This document shows, piece after piece, positions 1-11,000 of a stretch of 64,000 nt of DNA. Origin of the DNA: Symsagittifera roscoffensis (taxonomy: Eukaryota; Xenacoelomorpha; Acoela; Convolutidae); contig NC_087066.1 in the NCBI RefSeq assembly GCF_963678635.1, positions 51,664,312 through 51,728,311 of the forward strand. The letters run 5' to 3'. Positions within the stretch are counted from its first letter, which is position 1; each line of letters opens with the position of its first letter. A program made the translations under genes and the position numbers. Under the pieces are notes generated by a model. It worked only from the letters and a program-made list of their open reading frames with translations, had not been told where the DNA came from and made no database searches.

Positions 1-1900
1 CAGCGTTGACAGGGGGAGGGATGGAGTTATAAAACATCAGCGAATGAGCGAATCAAGCGGACGCCAGGACTGATTGCGAATGGCGTGACTTTAAGGAAAC
101 TAAATGTAAATAAAAGAGAAGAAATTGGAGGGTCTACTCCACGAGGCAGAGCAATTGTTTAGAGCCTAAAACGGCAAGTCTGTCTGTAGGAACGAGGGTG
201 CGAAAATTAAAGCCGAATTGATCTCGTATAATAATGACTGTCAGGGAGATAGTCGAAACAGTAGAGTGAGTGAGCGAAACTGAAGTTGGGAATCCTTTAG
301 TAACAAAGGATTCACTTCATTATAGGATACCGTCTAATTCAATTGCAAGAGGTAAGTTAGTAGATAACTCGCAAAACCATACATCGCGAAAAATGATAGG
401 TTAAATTCTGGCAATCCTATAGGCCTTGTACAATTGGATAATTATTCGTTATCTTGAATTAACATGCCATCAAACATCTTGCGTGTTGAATCTGAAGTCG
501 AATAAAAACAGCCGGGACGAGAAAAAGCGGGCGCAGCAGAGTTCGACACAGGAAACCTTACGCCTACTAAAAATTCAATGAAAAGGGATATTGTGATTAC
601 GTGTTAGAATTCGGTCTTTCCCTTGCGGATCCCAACGCAAGCCAGAGAAGGACGTTAGGAAATAATCTCTTAGTCCAGATAGCAAAGTTTACAGCATAAA
701 ACAAACCTGATTGTCATTTTCGAAATTTTCTTTCATTCTAATTAAGTTTTGATCTAAGTTTAGAGTAAACCATTTATGAAATATCATCTGATCCTTTGAA
801 TAAACAACAAGAGAACTCTAGGTTTTTTTCGAAAAACTTTCTATGGTTTTTATTATGGTTTTTAATTTGTATTCACAAAAAGCTTACGAGATTTTTCCAC
901 TATTCACGATTATTTCAAGATAAAACCAATTTGGAAGTCAGTTTTGATAAGGATTCTTAAGATGGAAATATGATCAAGATTTCAAAACAACTTAAATGTT
1001 ATCGTTTTTATTACGTTGTGGTTGGTGCACCTGTAGACCAAATTACACCTACTTTAAAGCATTTAAGGATGCGGTACGGAGGAGGATGATAAACTAACTG
1101 AAAACCAGGGAGCCAAAAATCAATTTAAAAAAATGAAAGCGCTTTGTTTCAAGAGTAATTGTCTTTTTTCGGAAATTAATGCCGAAAGTTGAATGCCGAA
1201 AGTTGAATGCTTTGATTGATACAAACATGGGATTGGCTTTGCTCTTGCCGGGTACAACAATTGAGCATGATCATCGCTTTATGCAAGAACGCTGGATGCT
1301 TGGCAAGTCATACCAGAAGCCGGAACCCATGTGCCAATTTGATGATTTCAAAAAGTAATGATTTCAGAGACACCAAAAACTTCAAAAATTCAACACTTTC
1401 TAAAATCTGTTGTTTTTGGTACAGCTGGATTCAGTTTCGTGTTATGATGAAATCTGGCTGAATTCAGTCTTTAATCAAAATTCAGGAGTAAATCATCGAC
1501 AAATTACCGATGAATTTTTATAACATTTTGAAATCATCCATGATTTACTGCTGTTTGATCGCTAAAAAATGGCTGATTTCCTAGCGCTAAATTAACGATA
1601 ACCCATCTATAAAAATTCAAGCTTTAATCGCTAATTTTCAATGTGAACTCAACACGGGTTTTTATGAGAGCAAATTTCAACTGCTGATTATCGAGCTCGC
1701 TTTTCAAATTGAACTGAACATTTTAAAGAACTTCTAAGACCTATTAATATAGCTCAAACTGCGCACGTGTGATAAATAACTTTAAGAAAATTAACACTGG
1801 TCATTACTGCTGTAGTTTGAACTTTGTGGTTTCCAATATTCTCGCTTGGTTCCACCTTACTTCTTGGTCTGGCCCTCCAGTTGATCCGCTTCCAACCCCC
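1..1900. other. Non-coding stretch, 3' of the large minus-strand gene
   Basis: No convincing exon is visible. Positions 1-700 have clearly higher G+C than the rest and are purine-rich, but no frame stays open and I could not match the stretch to rRNA. From about 700 to 1900 the sequence is ordinary AT-rich intergenic DNA downstream of the stop codon of the gene ending at 1908. Confidence 0.5.
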
Positions 1901-1907
1901 CCTCTTC

Positions 1908-2074
1908 CTAGCCCTCCTCCTCGTCCTCCTCGGGAACAGCTTCGCTCATCTTTGTTTTCTTCTTTTTTCTCTTCCGCTTCTTTTTCTTGCCCCCCGCATC
2001 TTCGTACTCACTCCCTCCCCCCTCCCCCATCTCACTAGAAGTCTGAGCGGATCCAGCTCCACTTGCACTAGCTC
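1908..2074 (-). CDS. Last exon of the large gene: acidic/lysine-rich C-terminus
   Basis: The acceptor ...ACAACAG lies just upstream of 2074 and the exon starts with two bases completing a glycine codon, matching the phase-1 donor of exon 3456-3393. It encodes a Ser/Ala/Gly-rich segment, an acidic patch, a basic run KKKKRKRKKKKTK, then an acidic end PEEDEEEG and TAG at 1910-1908. The basic run looks like a possible nuclear-localisation or lipid/nucleic-acid contact patch, but a membrane protein could equally use it as a charged linker. Plus-strand frames over the same bases are Pro/Leu-rich shadows. Confidence 0.65.
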
Positions 2075-5000
2075 CTGTTGTCAACAACATAACACGTGTA
2101 ATTGACTTCTTACTTTACATCAAAACAAGGCTCTGAGAGTCAACTATCTTAGTTCTGGTTTGTTTCGAGAGTGATTAATTATACACTAGTGAACAAAAAT
2201 AAACGCAAACTCAGGCTTTTACTCTTTAAGAAGCCTAACTTTAAGGACCATTTTGGACAATATTTACTTGCAATTTTATCAAAAATTTTACATCGACCGA
2301 CAGCAATGATCTGAACTACCCTCTCCACAAGTCTCAAATTTTAATTTGATGCACTTACCATTTTTTCCGGGTCTGAAAATGCCAGTTTTTATATCCGCAA
2401 TTAGATTTTCAATCCGCGTGAAAAAGTAAGTAACAGCCGAGTTAAGCAAAATGTTCACACTGATCATTTCAATTTTCTCGCTGAGAATGTTATATGTCAC
2501 ATTACTAATCGCTTGCGACATTGCAGATCGTATAAGCTCCGATTATTCGAGAAAGAGTTCACTGCGATGCAAAACCCAGCGTAGACGATAAAAATTGGCA
2601 TTTTCAGACCAGGAAAAAATGATAAATGCTTCGAATTAAAATTTGAAATTTTCAGAGCCAGCGGGTAGTTCAGATCATTTGCTGTCGGTCCATATAGAAA
2701 TGTTTTTAAAATTTCAAGTAAATTTGTCCAAAATGATCCTGAAAATTAGTCTTATTAAGAGAGTAAAAGCCTGAATTTGCGTTTAATTTTGTCCACAAAC
2801 TAGTGTAACACAGATTTCAAAGGCTTCATTTTCGTGACTTTTAATTTACAACGATTGGGATTTAAATTTAAATGCTTGCGCAACAACACATTAGCTCACA
2901 GTTCAGTGAATACTTACTATTTCACCAATTAAACATTTGATTCACTCAATCGTGGTTAGTCACTCGGTTTTTTCCAAAATGAATCAAGACTCTTTTCAAG
3001 CAGATATCATTTTGATTTTGACGGAGTAACCAAAGTTCCGAGGAGGTCTTTATGACTATATGTTGCACAACATTTCTCCAAAAACATCAATTTATGATTT
3101 ACCAAATAATAATGCCAATGCAGACAAACTACAAGTAAAATTTTGGTATTAATTAATGTACATGAAAAAATGAATCACAACTCTACCCTACATGGTACCT
3201 AGTAAAGAAATTCCACCGCTATAAAGAATTAATTCAATAGTTAAATATGTGATAAATTTGTACTTCGCAACGTTCCCTTTTTTGCCCTTGGGGTGGGGAA
3301 GGTTTACAAGATCCAAAGAAAACTTTTTTCGGAGGGGGGGGGGGTGGGGAGGAAAGGAAAAAAGGAAATGGAGTGTTGATTTGATCACCCACCGGTAGTT
3401 TCGTCCACTTCCTCTGGGGGTGGCTGCTGACTGCCCCTCTCTTCGTCTTCTTCTATCTAATTAAAGAGAACAATTAACAGGTTCTTTGTAAACATAAGTA
3501 GTGCATTTTGACATCGATCGATTGCAAGGTGAAGGATATTGCTGATAACATTCAGCATAGTTTTATAGAAGACGTTGATAAACAAAAGTTTTGCAAGACA
3601 CTTGAATTCTAAGTTGAAGAAAAAAACTTGATCGCCAACAAGCAGCTAGAAAAAGTCAAACTCAGGAAATCAAAAATAAACACACTTTAACTCATTTTAT
3701 AGTTTTCCTTGATTTACAATTTAAAATATTACACTAAAGCTCCTTAAATTTGAAGAACATTTTGGGATCGAAATAAAAATAAATCTTTTCAAGATTTTCG
3801 GAAAATCTTTTCAAGATTTTCCGCTTGAAAACCTTGCAATAAAAAAGCCACTTGGGATTGAAACGTCCAGTTCCACTTATCGGAGATCGCAAAATGACTT
3901 TGGTTTTTACCTTCCGGCTTTCATGGCCTTTTCGAGTCTGGTTTGTTCTACTTTCCAACTCCTTGAAATTCTCATTCTCAATTTAATATTTAACTCAAAA
4001 TTTAACTCCCTATCAAAAAATTTTTTCTCCTGGGAGTTGAAACTAGTTGTTTCGCCTTAAGTTAATCTAATTTCTAGATTCTAACTGATAACATTACTAT
4101 TGTACCATTTTTATAGATATTATTGCTTCGCGATAGCTCTAACTGACAACGATAACTTAAGATCGCCTTGATGAACACATACATTAGAAAGTTTCTTCGC
4201 AAACAAAACGAGGCAATATAACCCACTAAGACGACATAATGCAAGCCAAAACCTTTTGAGCCAATTATACAAACAGCAAAAAACTGAAATTTTAATAAAT
4301 CGGAGTTGGTATGTTTACAATCACCTTACTCAAAATATACAAAAAAATCCATAAATACTCGAAATATAGTGACAGGAAAAAGTTTCCCGTACCAAATTGT
4401 CCTATAACGGCATAAACCTGTGGAAAAAAAATAGTTCACACCAAAATTGTCCATGTCAATAAACATATCCCTTATTTGACTTTCAAGGGATTAAAACTAA
4501 GTGCTGAAATAAGATATCAAAGATTGGTGCATATTGCAATTGAAATGAGTTTCAATTCAGCAGCCACAACTTAATCGAGAAGCAAAACAGAAAAAGTGAC
4601 ATTAGTAAATCAATCTTTTCTACGGATAAGAGTTTGTTTTTCAACTTGTTACAGACATATTTGGGTAATTAGGATATAAAAGCGAAAAATGTGACAAAGA
4701 AAGACCCATTATTCTCTGAGACAGGAAGAACTTCAACGCTCTTCTCATTCAAAGAATGGTTTGTTGTTCCGACTTTCGATACGAAAGTAACGGAATATTT
4801 GTGCTCGGGGTGGGTTTTTTTTTCTTCAGACAAATTTCGACTTTTTAACTAGCCATTTTTGACAGAATTTTTATATCATTCAAAAGCTATTGTTGACCTG
4901 AGCTTAATTTTGAAAAGATATTTCACCTGTGACTATTTTTCGTAAAGTTATGGGGGTTTAAAGATTGCCATTTTTGCCAATTTGGAACAATTAACGCGCG

Positions 5001-8000
5001 ATATATTTCGCGCTATTAACGCGTAAGCGGAGATTTAATCCGCCCTAGAAATCGTTCCACAATGGTTCAAGAAAGCTTATATGCTATAATTGATATAATA
5101 ATAGGAGCAAAATCTATCTTTTTGTACTTTATATGGCGTGTGGGGGGATGATTTTCATAAAAATTTGCAAATTTAAAAAAAAAAAATTTTATCTTATGTT
5201 TAATTTTTTTTGTTACTACTGCTCATGAAACCTCAAAAGGCAGTCGGAACATCCAGGGCTTCGCCCTGATACGAGCAGTCTTGTTTGGCTTTGTGACGGA
5301 ACTATCAAAGCTGTCCATCTCATTTTTTCACAACACAGATCTAAATTGCAAATATTAATCACCTTGCGTTAACATTCTGCTCAGCAACAAAAAAAACACT
5401 CAAAAACGACTCTTGAAAGCCCTGATTACTCTGATTGGGCACGTCGTACTGAGATCTTACTTCGACCTATGCCAAAACTTCTATCGCAAACTTTCAGAGT
5501 TGGATTTTTTAAAAAAAAACTGCGAAAATGATGCTAAGCTTGCCTTAATCTCAAAATGATACTAGCTCCAAGTTTCACTCCTTTCTCCGATGTTGAGTCA
5601 GCGTTTTCTCTAGTAATCGATGGAATTTGCGATACTGCTAATGAGCTTGGCATATCAACTGATATAAAAAAAAGATTGACGAACTGGCTTCAAATTTCAG
5701 AAAACCTTTATTGAAAGATAACCCATTGTCTAACGAAAACATGATCCTTTGCTCCTCCAGGACTCTGAAATCACCGTGACAACACAGCTTCAGGTCTAAT
5801 TCGCTACGCCAACGCGGTCGAAGGCTGGCTTAACGGCGTAATACTGCTTTTTCATGGTAGCCAACTATCGACTCGCATTGTTTTAGTAAGAATTCAGCTT
5901 AATTTCTTAAATCAGAAGCTCGATATTATGAACGGCATAACAAATCAATCAAATCCGTAACAAGCATCAAGAACTCAAGGAAAAAGTCCGTATAACCACT
6001 AACTGATACGAAAACTCTGAATGAGTAATTAACCTTCAAGCTTTGGCTAATTTGTCGCTGTTTTTACGATTTCCATTTATTAATTTGTGGGTACGCTTTT
6101 GCCAAATTGTCGACTTTTTATATCGATTTGCAAAAAAAATTTGTTTTTGAACTTAAATTCATCGTAGAGGTTCCATTTCTTGGTAGATGGCTATTGATTA
6201 AACCAACCATTAGTTTTATTTTCCCCTACCTCCTATATTGTTTTAGGTGACAATTTTCATCTAATTCAAACTAAAATTTTTGATTCATCGTTAAGCCATC
6301 GTTTGATCTTTTGAACAAGCTTCATATACTTTAACAATGCTAGAATGCTAGATTAAAAAATTACGTCTTTTTGCTTGGATATTTCAAAAGATCGATCAAC
6401 AAAACTCGAGTGCATTGAATATTTATGCTTTGACCTGAAATTGACACCACGCTTTAATCAGTTTGCTAAAATGCGGCAGCCTTGTCGGAAATAATGGACG
6501 ATTCGCCAAGAACCATTCTGACATTAAATCGTTTGATTAACCAATTAGGAAAAATTAGGTGCTTCGATTCTTCAAATGGCATACCTTAATTGGCATGCGA
6601 TACTTTAATTGGCATGGGCTACTTTGTCCTGGGCCAGTATGGTTGTTGGGCTACTGTGTAATGGGATATACTGGCCTGGGATAGAGATGTAAAGGATAAG
6701 TGGCCATGAAACAACGAAAAAAGGTAGGTTGGTTGACAATTTGCAGACATGGAGATGACCTCAAATTCCACCATGCGAAGAGCGTTATTTAAGGGACAAA
6801 AGTCCAATACCCGATCGCAATGCCCTTGTTTATCGCAAGATTAAATAACAAATAATGGTTGCATACTATTGATTGTTCAATGAAAATTTCTTCAACAGCA
6901 GTCAAAGATAACTTCTAGAACGGCACCAGGAGCAAATCTTTCATTTCGAGTGCGAAACTCTCTGGTAGCCAAAAATTCAAACAATGCCAACAGACATTTC
7001 GAAAAGCGTCAATGAACTCACAGAAATCGAAAAAGAAATTGACTGGTTGTTTTTTGAAAAAACTTCATTCAAATTTTAAAATAAAAAACATATGGCCTTA
7101 AAGATCATTCGCTTCAAAAGCAATCAGTGACAGAGATTTTTTGATAAAATTACTCGATTTGTGAAAACTGGTTGTTTTTTGAAAAAACTTCATTCAAATT
7201 TTAAAATAAAAAACATATGGCCTTAAAGATCATTCGCTTCAAAAGCAATCAGTGACAGAGATTTTTTGATAAAATTACTCGATTTGTGAAAACTGGTTGC
7301 AAAAATTCTTCCCTGGAAAATGTGATAATAAAATCGATTTTCGAAAGTAGAAATCGATCAACTTTTTCGTGACCTTTGAACTTCTGTTCGATAGTGAAAT
7401 TTTCCTTTCTGTTAGCAATAGAAATGAATTGAACTTAAGAAAAAAATTTCAAACCGCAAAAAATCAAATGCGCAGGAATAAATTTTAAGACTTTTTCCTG
7501 AAAAAAAGCGAACCGACAGTTGAAAAAGAGTCAAGGAACGCAAAGAAACAGAAAAAAAAGACTTATTATTAGAAAAACGTCAACTTTCCAATATCAAACA
7601 AAAATTATGCCCTTAAAGCTCTTTGATTTCACGAGCAATTTTGACACAGAGGCGAAGTAGCACTTCGCATACACAAGCAAAAATATGACCGCTAACGCTA
7701 TTGGGAAAAACTGAATGAGTAAAATTTCAAGACTACAAATTTCTTACATGAGCACGCCAATTACGAGTCTATATAATTACTACGTGACGCAAGCCAATTA
7801 TGACGCATTAGCAGTACCAGTCAATTTGAAAAAAAAATTACCAACTAACATGTCTCAATTTATAGAGCGGACACATTTCAACTAGTATACGAAAAAGTTC
7901 ATTAAAAACATCCCACCCTGCCCACGTTCGAACCATATTATTTCGTTACGGGTCTCCTTCCCTACCTGTACGCTACAGATCCCCGATACCTTGAAGCTTA

Positions 8001-11000
8001 AGTGCTATTTGTAATATAATAGTCCATGTAAATATCCTTAGCATTGGCTGTTCTTAATAGCTGGTTATTGATCAAAATACTGTCAAAATAATAGCTGGTT
8101 ATTTGTCACTAAAGCTGAGTTGAAAAAAGAGAAATCATATTATCAAACCAGCTTTTCTTGTAATAAGACTAACCGTTTTGAGAAAACTGGGTTACTAAGA
8201 AAAACTTTTAATCCGCTGTGAAACCTTCAAACTAAAGTCCACTTTCGAAACTAGAAATCGATCACATTTTTTGTGCGGTTTCAACTTAGTTTTCGTCAGC
8301 CAAATGAATTTGAATTGAACTCAAAAAAGGCGTGCACATACCTAACGGCATTCCTATGTGCATTTATAAGTATGAATTTCGAAGTTGGATTCGAACACAT
8401 GGCCATCGTCTAGAGAGACGAGTACCTTACCCCACTCGACCACTGCTGCTCTAGAATTAGATGAAACATAGAAGGAACTTAATTTGAGACATAATCAAAG
8501 CAAATAAAAGAAAATTTCGGTATATCAATTTCAGTTTTTTTTTCAAATTTAGTCAATTTTTTGCGACCTTCCTTTCTTTTTCTGAGTTACTTGCCTGTTT
8601 ACACCCTCGATCACCGTAGTGTTTTTGTGCGAACCTTTTTTGACTTACCTCTCAAACCAAAGTGTTCATTGAAAGTGGAAAGTGCTATAATCACGATCTA
8701 ACATAGAAAATTTCAGAGCATCTGTTCTCTGCTCTATTTGCGGCCAGTGTTCGAGATATTTTAGGCGTGCGTATCTGAGTGGTTAGTGCGTGAGACTCAT
8801 TATCTCTAGGTCGCAGATCAAATCCGAGACGTAGCCTAATTTTTTAATAATTCGAGGCTTATTTTTTATTGCACTTTGTAGAGCTGCTTTTTGTCTTGTT
8901 CTGGCTAGTTTTTGCGGAGCGAAGCTTCGTCTCTGTGTAAAAAGCTCTAATAACAAAAGAAGTGCATTCAGACTTCTGAATGCACTTCTTTTGCTATTAG
9001 AGCTTTTTACACAAAGGCAAAGCTTCGCTCCGCAAAAACTAGCCAGAACAAGACAAAAAGCAGCTCTATAAAGTGCAATTAAAAATAAGCCTCGAATTAG
9101 TAAAAATTAGGCTACGTCTCGGATTCGATCTGCAACCTAGAGATTATGAGTCTCCCGCACTAACAACTCAGCCACAGACGCTCAATTACAAATAAAGAAG
9201 AGAACAGATGCTTTGAAAGTTATAATGCTTCAGATCGTGATTATAGCAAAAATGCCACCAAATAAGCAAAACTTTTAATGACACTTTTAATTGCGAGTTA
9301 CGTAAGAAAAAAAAAAGATTCGTACCAATACACTACGCTGCCGGCTAGTGTACAGACTTTTCGTAAAAAAAGTCGAAAAAAAAAATCATCACGACCTATA
9401 TAAGAGTTTGAAGTACTTTCATCGACTATTTAAAAAAATCAACTCGACCTATATAAGAGTCTTCACTGCGACTCTTAAAACCGCAAACGAGGAGTTTTTT
9501 ACGAATTTACCTGCGATCCCTCAGCTTGGCTTTCATCGGGGGGTTGACTGCCTTCGGCCTGACTGCCTTCGGCCTGGCTGCCTTCGGCTTGACTTCCTTC
9601 GGCTTGACTTCCTTCGGCCTGGCTGCCTTCGGCTTGACTTCCTTCGGCCTGGCTGCCTTCGGCTTGACTTCCTTCGACCTGGCTGCCTTCGGCTTGACTT
9701 CCTTCGGCCTGGCTACCTTCGGCTTGACTTCCTTCAGCCTGACTACCTTCGGCTTGACTTCCTTCGGCCTGACTTCCTTCGGCCTGACTTCCTTCGGCCT
9801 GACTTCCTTCGGCCTGACTTCCTTCGCCCTGGCTGCCTTCGGCTTGACTACCTCTGAAAACATTTGCATAATAGTATCAATATAAGATCTTATGTCCGCT
9901 AATTTCTCTGAGCAATAAATAAACAACTCTTGATTGTTCCACGATTTTTTTGCGCGATTCAAAACCAAGTAAAATTTGATGATTAAATTTGAAAGATGAT
10001 TATTTAACACAGCGGTGAAGCCGAGCTTCGCACCACTTGCAATGCATAACAAAAACAGCATCGAAGCTACCCGAAAGCAAAACTAGACACAAATTCTGTT
10101 CGGAAAAAATTGAGAAAGGTGAACAAAAAATGCATACTTTTGTCTCAAATATAAACATGTTTCAGGAAAAAAAAAACACCGAAAAAGGCATTTGCCAGCA
10201 GTAAATTGGAACTAAATCAAAAATTATGAATCCGCAACTAAGCCGACACAAACTGGGTAGACTCCTGTTGAGCCGAACTGTTAAAAAATTTTACATATCG
10301 CAGCTCGCACACGAATGAAAATTTGTTATCAAACTTCAAACAACCGAATACGAGGTGACTAAGCCGAATGAAAATCAAGCAAAAAATACTAAGGGAAAAA
10401 TATATCTGATTTGATTTACAAGCAAAATGAGCACAAATGTTGAATATAACAGTAATTTAAATGCACACATGCTCAAATTATATCTGTTGATGAAATTGCT
10501 AGCCTGAAAAATTCTATATTGCGATTTGATAACACTAGCTACTCGCAAGCGTTAAGTTTTTTAAAACTAGACTAACTTGGATCCCTGGCTGCTTCCTTCT
10601 TCGTCTGTGCTTTTTCTCTTCTTCCCATCGGCCGGCACTTCGTCCTGGTGAGTCTCGAACACCGCGTTCAAAAAGGTCAGCGCCTCGTCTCCGTCGTAGA
10701 CCGGCTGTCCGAAATGGAGAGGCCGTTTCTTCACCGGCTTCTCACGCGACTCCTCATCTTCGCCTTTGCTTCCCTTTTTCTTCTTCTCCTTTTCCTTCTC
10801 TTTCTTCTCTTTTTCCTTCTCTTTCTTTTTCTTCTCCTTTTCCTTCTTTTTCTTCTCTTTTTCCTTTTTCGCCTCTTTGCTCTTTTTCTTCGCTTCCTCT
10901 TCACCCTCTTCGCCTGAAAAGAACAGCCACATCAAACACTATCTTCAGAAAATGTTTACACCACAGTCCTAAGACTCGTCAAAGTCTTCACAGATATAGA

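Larger units (their letters stand above)
3457..8370. other. Large intron, repeat remnants, no exon seen
   Basis: AT-rich intron of the large gene. It contains pieces of interspersed repeats shared with 14720-15060 and 16400-16790, a tandem duplication at 7043-7292, a repeat copy near 4768-5285, and a degenerate transposon-like stretch near 5400-6000 with no intact frame. I found no further exon with compatible phase and splice sites. Confidence 0.45.

Noticed and set aside
1-700. Ribosomal RNA gene
   Set aside because: No conserved rRNA core segment could be recognised despite the G+C-rich, purine-rich look.
8763-8836. Functional tRNA-Met
   Set aside because: The T-stem and acceptor stem do not pair; the copy is part of a repeat present in several places.
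9525-9845. CRISPR-like regularly spaced repeat
   Set aside because: Contiguous 15-bp units with no unique spacers, in a eukaryotic exon.
9348-9885. Long plus-strand and KEVKP-frame minus-strand ORFs over the 15-bp repeat
   Set aside because: Open only because the period is a multiple of three; they ignore the splice sites and do not join to neighbouring exons in phase.
10648-10972. Phe/Leu/Ser-rich plus-strand ORFs resembling membrane proteins
   Set aside because: Antisense of the Lys/Glu tract of an exon; composition is fully explained by that.
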